From contig JBPBPY010000133.1 in assembly GCA_050954505.1 (NCBI GenBank), positions 1 through 8,671 of the forward strand: DNA of 8,671 nt, written 5' to 3'. This DNA is from JAQGMO01 sp050954505 (GTDB lineage Bacteria > Pseudomonadota > Gammaproteobacteria > Burkholderiales > Burkholderiaceae_D). The notes beneath the pieces are model-generated. The model worked only from the letters and a program-made list of their open reading frames with translations, was not told the DNA's origin and did not search any database. The position numbers and the translations under genes are program-made. Position 1 is the stretch's first letter; the number at the start of each line of letters is the position of its first letter. Below are positions 1 through 6,458 of this stretch, one piece after another.

Positions 1-369
1 GTGCGACCCGGCGCCCGTCTGGGCGATATTGGCCATGCCATCGAGACGGTGGCGCATCGCGAAGGGTTTTCGGTGGTGCATGAGTACTGCGGCCACGGCA
101 TTGGCAAGGTCTACCACACCGCGCCGCAGGTATTGCACTTCGGCCGGCGCGGAGAGGGCATGAAGCTGGAGAAGGGCATGATCTTCACCATCGAACCGAT
201 GATCAACGCCGGCAAGCGCGAGAACTACCAGCTCGACGATGGCTGGACCGTTCTGACCAGGGACGGTTCGCTGTCGGCGCAGTGGGAACACATGGTGGTG
301 GTGACCGATAACGGTTTCGAAGTGCTCACACCCTGGCCGGACCGCTCCGAGGTTTATTTGCCAGCCTGA
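1..369 (+). CDS. map: Methionine aminopeptidase, type I (C-terminal part; 5' end outside window)
   Basis: This enzyme removes the initiator methionine from nascent cytosolic proteins and is a dinuclear metallopeptidase of the M24 family. The visible 122 residues are the C-terminal half of a protein that is about 264 aa in E. coli. Conserved stretches are EYCGHGIG, FTIEPM and SLSAQWEH. With an offset of 139, H32, H39, E65 and E96 of the fragment fall on E. coli H171, H178, E204 and E235, so these active-site and metal residues are present without an indel. The two metal-binding Asp residues lie upstream of the window. The GTG at position 1 encodes the internal Val of a V-[RK]-P-G motif and is not a start. 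The TGA stop overlaps the end of the convergent lipoprotein gene. The family call is firm; whether this is the only map copy in the genome cannot be seen here. Confidence 0.96.
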   Translation: MRPGARLGDIGHAIETVAHREGFSVVHEYCGHGIGKVYHTAPQVLHFGRRGEGMKLEKGMIFTIEPMINAGKRENYQLDDGWTVLTRDGSLSAQWEHMVVVTDNGFEVLTPWPDRSEVYLPA

Positions 370-1013
370 TGGTAGGGCGAGCGCGGGCCAGGCAACAGCC
401 CGTTCGGGCCGCCGGAGAGCAGACGCTGGCTGGCGATGGCCGCCACCCCGTGGGCCGGGTCGCCAACGTTTCCTGCAACCTGCCTGATGAGGGCGGTAAC
501 CAGCAGGCTGGCAACGCCGCCGGCATTGTTGTTGCGCCCCTCTGCATTCGACGCCTTCGCCCTGCCTTCCCATAGCAGCTCACCAGTTCGGACATCGACC
601 AGCCGTGCGCTGGCGCTGACGGTCACGCTGCTGTCAATTACCTGGTACACCGCACCATATTGCTCGATGGTGATGTAAAGCGCCGCGTCGGCGCCAAAGA
701 TTTCGCCAATCTTGCCCAATGGCGCCTGAAACATTTCACCGGGCAGAGACAAACCGTTTTCCTTGAAGGTCTGATCAACCAGTGCAACCGGAAAAACGTA
801 GTAACCCGCTTCGGCCAGCGGCGCTGTGGCCACCGACAGGAAGCTGTAAGTGGCGCGCACGTCCGGTGAATGGTTTTCCGGCGGCAGGACCAGGATGGAA
901 CGTGGTTTGCTGGCGCGCAGGGCACGGTAGTCGTAGCTGGACTGGCTGCTGGCGCAGGCTGCGAGTGTCGCAACCATCAATGCCAGGCAAACGGTTTTGA
1001 AGAATGAATGCAT
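354..1013 (-). CDS. GNA1162/DUF799-family putative lipoprotein
   Basis: The predicted product is a 219-residue lipoprotein. MHSFFKTVCLALMVATLAAC is a classic lipoprotein signal with lipobox LAAC and lipidated Cys20. Residues 38-90 (PRSILVLPPENHSP, followed by the YSFLSVATAPLAEAGYYVFPV stretch's characteristic residues) and the C-terminal GLLPGPRSPY are hallmarks of the GNA1162 (DUF799) family, first known as a Neisseria surface-antigen candidate. The motif LVDVRTGELLWEG at 138-150 resembles the core strand of TolB-N/CsgG-like folds. The gene is third in a CsgG-DUF4810-DUF799 set and starts 8 nt after the preceding stop. The ribosome site is weak (GAAG about 8 nt upstream), so translational coupling is plausible. 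Its stop lies inside the convergent map gene, a 16-bp overlap. Family assignment is confident from sequence; the function is not established, and a role in an outer-membrane lipoprotein complex is inferred from the context. Confidence 0.92.
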   Translation of the reverse strand: MHSFFKTVCLALMVATLAACASSQSSYDYRALRASKPRSILVLPPENHSPDVRATYSFLSVATAPLAEAGYYVFPVALVDQTFKENGLSLPGEMFQAPLGKIGEIFGADAALYITIEQYGAVYQVIDSSVTVSASARLVDVRTGELLWEGRAKASNAEGRNNNAGGVASLLVTALIRQVAGNVGDPAHGVAAIASQRLLSGGPNGLLPGPRSPYHQAGK

Positions 1014-1021
1014 GGTGGTCT

Positions 1022-1585
1022 TCAGGATCCGGATTTTGGCGCTGCCGTGCGTGTGCGCCGTTTTGTCGACGCGCCGCCCTGCTCAGGTGCGTTGGTGTCG
1101 TTGGTTATGCCGGCCGGTGCAGCGCTCGTGCCTGGACGGCCTGGTTGCCGGGGTTGCTGCCGCGTTTGCTGTTGTGTTTGCTGCGGACTTTGCTGCAGAA
1201 TTTGCTGCGTGGGTGCAGAAAGGCGTACCAGCAAACGATCCATGTAGAGCGCAGATTCCGGGTACAGCGATTTTTCGGTTTCCAGTTCCTGGCGTGCCTG
1301 GTCTGCCTTGCCGGCCTGAACGTACAGGTATCCCAGATGGGCATGAAAGCCTGGTGGCAAAGGCCGGTTGGCGGCACGGGCCTGCTGCACCTGGGCTTCG
1401 AGGTCCTCCAGCTGCTGTTGCGGCTGTGCCTGGCCAGGTTCGCTGTACATCTTGTAGAGCTGGTTTTCATAGCCACCCCAGTGGTACATGGACTGGGGGG
1501 CACTGGCGCAGCCACTCAATGCGGCAACCACGCCGGCAAGAACGCAGCGCGCGGTGCAGTGCAGGATGGGAACAGGGCGTTGCAT
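1022..1585 (-). CDS. DUF4810-type lipoprotein with TPR-like region and Gln-rich repeat tail
   Basis: The predicted product is 187 residues. I place the start at 1585, because AGGA lies 9 nt upstream and the 225-nt upstream extension of the frame lies inside the csgG-like gene. The signal peptide ends in lipobox LSGC with Cys26. The sequence after it (MYHWGGYENQLYKMY, residues 33-47) is typical of DUF4810 proteins that accompany CsgG and DUF799 lipoproteins. Residues 79-121 (HAHLGYLYVQAGKADQAR and what follows) look like a TPR-style helix pair. The tail is unusual: residues 127-146 are five QQxx tetrapeptides, followed by a Pro/Ala/Gly/Lys/Arg-rich, probably disordered end. The gene lies 13 nt after the csgG-like stop and 8 nt before the DUF799 start. 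A likely role is an adaptor in the periplasm or at the outer membrane, which is inference. Confidence 0.9.
   Translation of the reverse strand: MQRPVPILHCTARCVLAGVVAALSGCASAPQSMYHWGGYENQLYKMYSEPGQAQPQQQLEDLEAQVQQARAANRPLPPGFHAHLGYLYVQAGKADQARQELETEKSLYPESALYMDRLLVRLSAPTQQILQQSPQQTQQQTRQQPRQPGRPGTSAAPAGITNDTNAPEQGGASTKRRTRTAAPKSGS
1148..1207 (-). repeat. 12-bp imperfect tandem repeat (5 units) encoding QQxx
   Basis: Five consecutive 12-bp units share the plus-strand core TTTGCTG (TTGCTG in the least conserved unit) and differ in the remaining bases. On the minus strand they encode QQIL, QQSP, QQTQ, QQTR and QQPR in frame (residues 127-146 of the DUF4810 lipoprotein). Because the unit is 12 bp, copy-number change would keep the reading frame. 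The divergence of the units suggests an old expansion and not a hypervariable locus. Confidence 0.85.
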
Positions 1586-1594
1586 GTGATGAAG

Positions 1595-1598
1595 TCCT
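1595..1598 (-). promoter_or_regulatory. Ribosome binding site AGGA adjoining the csgG-like stop codon
   Basis: On the minus strand the csgG-like gene ends in TAA (1601-1599) directly followed by AGGA, 9 nt before ATG at 1585. The stop and the Shine-Dalgarno form one TAAAGGA block. This fixes the start of the DUF4810 gene and suggests termination-reinitiation coupling. Confidence 0.7.
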
Positions 1599-2390
1599 TT
1601 ATTTCCTGCTTGCCGCCATCCAGGCACCGCTGTCGACGCCATCCACCAGGCGGTTGACCGCTTCGCGGATGGCCAGGTCGAGCACCTTGCCGTTGAGCGT
1701 GGAGTCGTAGCCGGCGGTGCCGCCGAAACCGACCACTTCACGGTTCGATAGGGCAAATTCCCCTGCGCCCTGAACCGAGAAAATGACTTCCGAGGTGAGC
1801 GCGTCGACAACGTTCAAGGCGACCTTGGCATACGCCACCTGGGTTTTGCCGCGGCCGAGAATGCCGAACAATTGCTGATCGCCAGCTTCCTTGCGGCCAA
1901 ATTCCGTCACATCGCCCGTAATGACAAAGTCGGCACCCTTGATGCGTTGCGACTGGCCGGTGAACTGCGACTCCTTGCCGGTTTCGTCGAGGTTGTCCCT
2001 GTCCATGACTTGAAAGCGCCGGGCCTGCTGCAAATGGGTGACCAGGATGGTTTTCGCCTGGCCGCCGAGCCGGTCGACGCCATCGGAAAACAGGCCACGC
2101 AAAAAGCTCGAACGGTTGTCGAACTTTCCCACCACCAGCGGCAGTCGCTGCACATGCACTGGCTTGCTCTGCGGCCCGGCACTGGCCACCTGTTGCGGCA
2201 AGACCGTTTGCGAGGTTTCGGTAGCACAGCCGCCCAGGCCAAATGCAGACAGCAGGACCAGCCCTGCGATCGCGAAGCAAGGCCAGCCTGGCAATGTCGG
2301 CGGCAGCGGCACCAACCATGCCGAGTGTGTTGCCGCGCGTGGGCACGAAGCGGCGCCGGCCTGCGTGAAACAGGTTGAATCGGGTTTCAT
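1599..2390 (-). CDS. CsgG/HfaB-family outer-membrane lipoprotein
   Basis: CsgG proteins are lipoproteins that oligomerise into outer-membrane secretion pores (curli export, holdfast anchoring). This product is 263 residues and carries the family pattern: VVGKFDNRS (87-94), LVTHLQQARRFQVMDRDNL (116-134), GADFVITGDVTEFG (152-165), and VALNVVDALTSEVIFS (190-205) followed by a C-terminal helix, AIREAVNRLVDGV. The lipobox is LGGC with Cys55. The start at 2390 is chosen because GGAAGG lies 5 nt upstream; an in-frame start 12 codons earlier lacks this. That leaves an unusually long, roughly 38-residue N-region before the hydrophobic core. No csgA, csgB or csgE-type gene is visible, so curli export is not implied. 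It probably works with the two downstream lipoproteins. It could act as a pore or only as a scaffold; the sequence does not decide. Confidence 0.9.
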   Translation of the reverse strand: MKPDSTCFTQAGAASCPRAATHSAWLVPLPPTLPGWPCFAIAGLVLLSAFGLGGCATETSQTVLPQQVASAGPQSKPVHVQRLPLVVGKFDNRSSFLRGLFSDGVDRLGGQAKTILVTHLQQARRFQVMDRDNLDETGKESQFTGQSQRIKGADFVITGDVTEFGRKEAGDQQLFGILGRGKTQVAYAKVALNVVDALTSEVIFSVQGAGEFALSNREVVGFGGTAGYDSTLNGKVLDLAIREAVNRLVDGVDSGAWMAASRK

Positions 2391-2393
2391 AAA

Positions 2394-2401
2394 TTCCTTC
2401 C
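2394..2401 (-). promoter_or_regulatory. Shine-Dalgarno of the csgG-like gene
   Basis: The minus strand reads GGAAGGAATTT directly before ATG at 2390. This purine-rich site decides between the 2390 start and the 12-codon-longer frame beginning at 2426. Confidence 0.75.
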
Positions 2402-2486
2402 AATGCGCAAACAGGCAGCAGTGCACAATCGCAGCACCATCAAGGTGCCGTGTCCGGCAATCAAAGAATGCTGCAGCCTTGCAGGT

Positions 2487-2870
2487 TCAGCAAGGCGTCT
2501 GTCCTCTGGTGTAGATCGGCCGGATGTCGGTTGCCGGCACGGTGCCAATGCCGGTGGCGTCTTCAACAGGCGTTTCGACCAGTTGCACATTGGACAAGCT
2601 TGCCAGTTTCGGCATGGTGTGCAGCACTTCCAGTGCTGCCTGGTGGTTTGTATTGGCAAGCTCGATCCTGGCTCGCGCCGTTTCGGCAAACGCGTGATCC
2701 CTGGCCAGGGCATCGACGAATGCCTGTTCCACCCTGGCTGGTGTCGTCAGACTTTTCAATCCAGGAATGTATTCAACTGCCAGGTCCGCTTCGCGCGTAC
2801 GTGGGTTCGTCGGCTTGAGATATTGCAGATCCGGTGGGAATGCAGCGCGTTGATCGGTCAATCGTTTCAT
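2487..2870 (-). CDS. Hypothetical protein, unrecognised (127 aa)
   Basis: I do not recognise this family. The predicted protein has a balanced composition, few Cys residues and helix-like segments. Residues 44-82 (PARVEQAFVDALARDHAFAETARARIELANTNHQAAL and nearby) could form two or three amphipathic helices of TPR-like style. The C-terminal third (VETPVEDATGIGTVPATDIRPIYTRGQ) looks extended. No signal peptide or membrane segment is evident. The overlapping plus-strand frames are rich in Cys, Arg and Trp and look like shadows, which favours this strand. No convincing Shine-Dalgarno precedes ATG at 2870. A 61-codon TTG-initiated frame upstream overlaps it by ATGA, but that frame does not look coding. 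The gene is co-oriented with the CsgG operon and ends 96 nt before it, so it may be the first gene or an independent remnant. Confidence 0.5.
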   Translation of the reverse strand: MKRLTDQRAAFPPDLQYLKPTNPRTREADLAVEYIPGLKSLTTPARVEQAFVDALARDHAFAETARARIELANTNHQAALEVLHTMPKLASLSNVQLVETPVEDATGIGTVPATDIRPIYTRGQTPC

Positions 2871-3170
2871 ATTTGGGGTTCAGCTTTCGTAGGTAGAAAC
2901 ATGACAATGGAAAAAGTCCCTGGACTTCGTGGTTTCGCGTTTGCACGACAGGTTGATGCAGTCAGCAAGCCAGCTTCATGCATTGGAAACCTGCAGCATC
3001 GGGACAGCGGAATGCGGAAACAGAGTGTCGGTCGAAAACCGGAATTTCCCAATAATTATTAATTGCACCTAACCGCCGCCCCGGCGCCGGGCCGCAGCTG
3101 GAGCCGATCGCGGCGCGCGGTACAATCTCGCCGATGCCCAGCGCGGCGGCTTTATCTTTTTACCCGTTTC
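2871..3170. other. Divergent intergenic region
   Basis: These 300 bases separate the minus-strand hypothetical gene from the plus-strand MFS gene. They hold an AT-rich patch with a perfect 10-bp palindrome AATAATTATT (3051-3060), a GC palindrome CCGGCGCCGG (3081-3090), and the TACAAT box listed separately. The 2871-3050 part is less GC-biased than the genes. I found no convincing minus-strand sigma-70 promoter there and no ORF with coding character. Confidence 0.6.
3098..3126 (+). promoter_or_regulatory. Putative sigma-70 promoter of the MFS gene
   Basis: TACAAT (3121-3126) is a good -10 box. CTGGAG (3098-3103) sits 17 bp upstream and matches the -35 consensus only weakly. The predicted transcript would begin around 3133-3134, giving a leader of roughly 37 nt before ATG at 3171. 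Position and orientation fit the MFS gene. The weak -35 suggests low activity or help from an activator. Confidence 0.5.
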
Positions 3171-4442
3171 ATGAACCTCTCGGCCAGCAGGAAAAATTTC
3201 ATCATCGTTTCGCTTGGCCTGTCACAACTGGTCGGCTGGGGTACGGCGTATTACGCCTTTGGCGTTCTGCTGCGGCCGATGCAGATCGAACTGCAGCTGT
3301 CGAAAAATATCATGGTGGGTGCTTATTCGCTGGCGCTGTTGATTTCAGGCGCCATGTCGATCGTCATCGGCCGCATCATCGACCGCTTCGGCGGCCGTCT
3401 GGTGATGTCTGCCGGCAGTGTGCTGGCCAGCCTGATGCTGGTGTTGACGGCCTTTGTGCACAACGCCACTGGCCTGTACCTGGTGTGGGCCGGCATGGGG
3501 CTGGCGATGAGCGCGATCCTGTACCAGCCCGCCTTCGCGGTGCTGATGCAGGTGTTTGGCGATGGCTATCGGCGTGCCATCACGCTGCTGACCTTGATTG
3601 GCGGCTTTTCCAGCACGCTGGCCTGGCCGCTGACGCAGGCAGTACTGTCGAGCCTGGGCTGGCGCCAGTGCTGGCTGCTGCTGGCCGCCGCGAATCTCCT
3701 GCTGTGCCTGCCGGTGCATGCAATGCTGCCCAAGCGCAGCAGCGCGGCTCGAATGCCGGCAGCGCCGCTGGCGCAAGAGCATGGTGGCGGCAATGCCGAA
3801 ACCGATGCCGTGCCACCGGCGCCGGCGCCGCCGCAGAAACATTCACCGCTTGCCAGTGTGGTGCGCGATCCGGTGTTCCAGCTGATTACGGTGGCGCTGA
3901 CGCTCAATTCGCTGGTCTCGTCGGCGATTCTGCTGCACCTGCTGACGTTTTTGCAATCGCGCGGCATTTCAGCGCACCAGGCTGCCTTGATCGGCGCGCT
4001 GCTGGGGCCGATGCAGGTGCTGGGCCGCATTCTTGAAATCCTGTTCGGCAAGGATGCCACTTCGCGCCAGATCGGCACGCTGGCCATGTGGGTGGCGCCG
4101 CTGGCGCTGGCGATGCTGGTGTTTCCTGCCACCTGGCTGGTGGTGTATGGCGCGTTTGCCGCAGTGTATGGCCTGGGCAATGGCGTCATGACGCTGGTGC
4201 GCGGCACCTTGCCGGCCGAACTGTATGGCCAGGCTTCCTACGGTGTGGTCAGTGGCGCGATGTCGATGCCGGTGATGTTTGCCAGCGCCGCCGGTCCGTT
4301 CGCTGCCTCCTTGCTGTACACCGCGGCCGGCGGCTACGAAGGCGTGATTCCCGCGCTGGGCGCCATCAGCGTGGTTGCAGTGTGCCTGTTCATGACCGGC
4401 GTGGCGCGCAGCGAGTCACGTACCGGCATGGTGAGCCATTAG
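3171..4442 (+). CDS. Major facilitator superfamily (MFS) transporter
   Basis: The product is a 423-residue inner-membrane secondary transporter with about 12 hydrophobic segments in two halves, the usual MFS length. MFS motif A appears between helices 2 and 3 as GRIIDRFGGR (residues 67-76). The two halves are joined by a polar Pro/Ala/Gly-rich cytoplasmic loop (about 187-232). The second half contains VRGTLPAELYG (343-353), a conserved stretch in a subset of uncharacterised MFS proteins. The start at 3171 (MNLSASRKNF) is chosen because helix 1 follows directly; the 36 in-frame codons upstream are Arg-rich and overlap the promoter. There is no clear Shine-Dalgarno before it. The gene stands alone between a divergent and a convergent gene. 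The substrate cannot be told from the sequence; exporter or monocarboxylate-type uptake are both possible. Confidence 0.92.
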   Translation: MNLSASRKNFIIVSLGLSQLVGWGTAYYAFGVLLRPMQIELQLSKNIMVGAYSLALLISGAMSIVIGRIIDRFGGRLVMSAGSVLASLMLVLTAFVHNATGLYLVWAGMGLAMSAILYQPAFAVLMQVFGDGYRRAITLLTLIGGFSSTLAWPLTQAVLSSLGWRQCWLLLAAANLLLCLPVHAMLPKRSSAARMPAAPLAQEHGGGNAETDAVPPAPAPPQKHSPLASVVRDPVFQLITVALTLNSLVSSAILLHLLTFLQSRGISAHQAALIGALLGPMQVLGRILEILFGKDATSRQIGTLAMWVAPLALAMLVFPATWLVVYGAFAAVYGLGNGVMTLVRGTLPAELYGQASYGVVSGAMSMPVMFASAAGPFAASLLYTAAGGYEGVIPALGAISVVAVCLFMTGVARSESRTGMVSH

Positions 4443-4594
4443 TCTGGACATCTTGCTGCCGGGTTTCACGCCGGCGTTCGAGTCGTCGACGATAAATGAA
4501 CAAGCCCGGAACCATCATGATTTCCAGGCGGTGCAGGATGGACACGCCGGGCCAGCAGCGAGGTTCCCGGCATCGGCAGATGCCGCTTTTGGCC
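4443..4594. other. Convergent intergenic region
   Basis: This 152-bp gap lies between the MFS stop and the ABC exporter stop. It contains the plus-strand terminator-like hairpin at 4568-4590 and a weaker GCCGG/CCGGC inverted repeat at about 4458-4475. I see no T-rich terminator for the minus-strand ABC operon and no coding sequence. Confidence 0.6.
4568..4590 (+). terminator. Rho-independent terminator-like hairpin
   Basis: CGGCATC and GATGCCG form a perfect 7-bp stem around the loop GGCA and are followed by CTTTT. It lies about 125 nt past the MFS stop and ends 4 nt before the stop codon of the convergent ABC gene. The T-run is short, so strength is uncertain. Read from the other strand there is no T-run, so it serves mainly the MFS transcript. 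Confidence 0.6.
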
Positions 4595-6448
4595 TTACTC
4601 CAGGTTGAACTGCAGGGCAGCCAGGCTGGCATACAGGCCACCCTGTGCCACCAGTTCTGCATGCGTGCCGGTTTCGACGATCATGCCATGTTCCATCACC
4701 AGAATGCGGTCGGCACGCTGCACCGTGGCCAGCCGGTGCGCAATGACCAGCGTGGTGCGGTTGGCCATGGCAGCTTCGAGCGCACCCTGCACCAGCCGTT
4801 CCGATTCGGCATCCAGTGCGCTGGTGGCTTCATCAAGCAGCAGCAGCGGTGGATTTTTCAGCAATGCACGGGCAATCGCAATGCGTTGGCGCTGGCCGCC
4901 CGACAGGCGCACGCCCCGTTCGCCCAGGAATGCGTGGTAGCCATTGGGCAAGCGCTCGATGAATTCATGGGCGGCGGCCAGCTTGGCGGCGGCAATGACT
5001 TCGGCGTCGCTGGCGTCGGAGCGGCCATAGCGGATGTTCTCCAGCGCATTCTCGGAAAAGATGATGGTGTCTTGCGGCACGATGCCGATCGCGCCACGCA
5101 AGGCGTGCAGGTCCAGCTGGCGGATGTCGACACCATCGAGCGCAATGGCGCCGACCTGTGGATCGTAGAAGCGCAGCAGCAGCTGGAACAGCGAGGTCTT
5201 GCCGGCACCCGAGGGACCGACGATGGCCACTGTCTCTCCCGGCAGGATCGACAGCGTGAGATTGCTCAAGGCAGCGCTGGCCGGGCGCGATGGATAGTGG
5301 AAGGTCACGCCGGCCAGTGCCAGGCCGGCGCCGCTGGCTGCGCGCGGCGGCAGTGGCACGGGCTGGGCGGGCGACTGGATCGGTGCCTGTTCGGCCAGCA
5401 GTTCGAGCAGGCGTTCGGTGGCGCCGGCCGCGCGCTGGGCGTCGCCGATGACTTCGGAGAGCGCGCCGATGGCGCCGGAGACAATGGCTGCGTAGAGAAT
5501 GAACTGGCCAAGCTGGCCGCTGGTCATGCTGCCGGCGATGACGGCATGGGCACCCAGCCAGAGGACAAAGACGATGGCACCGAAGACCAGGAAAATCGCA
5601 ATCAGGGTCAGCAGTGCCCGCGCGCGGATGCGCGCCATTGCCGTGCCAAAGGCCTGTTCCACCGAACTGCCGAAGCGGCGCGCCTCGATGGTTTCATGCG
5701 TGAAGGCCTGCACGGTCGGCATGGCATTGAGGATTTCTCCGGCCAGCGCAGAGGCGTCGGCAATGCGGTCTTGCGAAGCGCGCGAGAGCGTGCGCACGCG
5801 GCGCCCGAACAGCACGATGGGCAGCACCACCACCAGCAGCGCCACCAGGATGATGGAGGAGAGTTTGACGCTGGTGACGAGCAGCATCATCATGCCGCCG
5901 GCGAACAGCAGCACATTGCGCAGCGCCATCGAAATGCTGGTGCCCACCACTGCCTGGATCAAGGTGGTGTCGGTGGTCAGCCGCGAAAGCACCTCGCCGG
6001 TTCGGGTGGTTTCAAAGAACTGCGGGCTTTGCGTGACCACATGGCCATACACGGCAGCGCGAATGTCGGCCGTCACGCGCTCGCCCAGCCAGCTGACCAT
6101 GTAGAAACGCGCGGCGGTCGCCACCGCCAGCACGCAGGCCACCGCAAACAGGACGATGAAATACAGGTCGATGTGATGCGGGCTGCCGGTCACCGTGCCC
6201 TGCGCCGTGGTGGTCAGCAGCGTGGCGCCGGCATTGGCGACACCGGCAGCGCCAGCGCCAGCGCCGCCGAAGCCGAGGTCGATCATGCGCCGGAATGCCA
6301 CCGGAATGGCCAGGGTGGCACAGGCGGCAACCAGCAGGGCAATGCCGGCCAGCAGGAACTGGCGTTTGTAGGGCGAGAGAAAGGGAAAAAGTTTGCCCAG
6401 GGTGGCGAGACTGGCCTTCGGGGCATCGCGCGACGTTCTTCTGTTCAT
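4595..6448 (-). CDS. ABC exporter half-transporter, MsbA-like (permease fused to ATPase)
   Basis: The 617-residue product fuses a six-helix transmembrane domain (about 30-335) to a nucleotide-binding domain (about 375-617) and should act as a homodimer in the inner membrane. ATPase motifs are complete: A-loop Tyr385, Walker A GPSGAGKT (411-418), Q-loop Gln459, signature LSGGQ (515-519), Walker B LLLLD plus catalytic Glu540, and H-loop His571. The TMD stretch RFYMVSWLGERVTADIR (114-130) resembles the MsbA-related family (TIGR02204-type). A Gly/Ala/Thr-rich stretch (about 61-92) enlarges the first periplasmic loop. ATG at 6448 follows the attH-like stop by 10 nt with only a weak ribosome site, so the gene is probably co-transcribed and coupled. 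The substrate is unknown; lipids, peptides or drugs are the usual cargos of the family. It is not necessarily the essential MsbA itself. Confidence 0.94.
   Translation of the reverse strand: MNRRTSRDAPKASLATLGKLFPFLSPYKRQFLLAGIALLVAACATLAIPVAFRRMIDLGFGGAGAGAAGVANAGATLLTTTAQGTVTGSPHHIDLYFIVLFAVACVLAVATAARFYMVSWLGERVTADIRAAVYGHVVTQSPQFFETTRTGEVLSRLTTDTTLIQAVVGTSISMALRNVLLFAGGMMMLLVTSVKLSSIILVALLVVVLPIVLFGRRVRTLSRASQDRIADASALAGEILNAMPTVQAFTHETIEARRFGSSVEQAFGTAMARIRARALLTLIAIFLVFGAIVFVLWLGAHAVIAGSMTSGQLGQFILYAAIVSGAIGALSEVIGDAQRAAGATERLLELLAEQAPIQSPAQPVPLPPRAASGAGLALAGVTFHYPSRPASAALSNLTLSILPGETVAIVGPSGAGKTSLFQLLLRFYDPQVGAIALDGVDIRQLDLHALRGAIGIVPQDTIIFSENALENIRYGRSDASDAEVIAAAKLAAAHEFIERLPNGYHAFLGERGVRLSGGQRQRIAIARALLKNPPLLLLDEATSALDAESERLVQGALEAAMANRTTLVIAHRLATVQRADRILVMEHGMIVETGTHAELVAQGGLYASLAALQFNLE
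6248..6265 (-). repeat. Hexanucleotide repeat (AGCGCC, 3 copies) in the ABC gene
   Basis: Three perfect AGCGCC units on the plus strand encode Gly-Ala three times (residues 62-67) in the first periplasmic loop of the ABC exporter. It is short and in frame, so slippage would add or remove Gly-Ala pairs. Confidence 0.6.
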
Positions 6449-6458
6449 GAGTCGTTTT

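Noticed and set aside
1586..1810. N-terminal extension of the DUF4810 frame upstream of 1585
   Set aside because: It lies out of frame inside the csgG-like gene; the start at 1585 has an AGGA site and gives a proper lipoprotein signal.
1599..2390. A curli (csg) locus
   Set aside because: Only a CsgG-family protein is present; no csgA/B, csgE, csgF or csgD-like gene is seen, and its partners are DUF4810 and DUF799 lipoproteins.
2867..3052. A 61-codon minus-strand frame (TTG start) overlapping the hypothetical gene by ATGA
   Set aside because: The overlap looks like coupling, but the peptide is Cys/Arg/Pro-rich with no ribosome site and no protein-like pattern.
2403..3062. A 219-codon plus-strand frame opposite the small hypothetical gene
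   Set aside because: High Cys, Arg, His and Gln content, no ribosome site, no signal or domain; more likely a shadow of the minus-strand ORF extended through the intergenic region.
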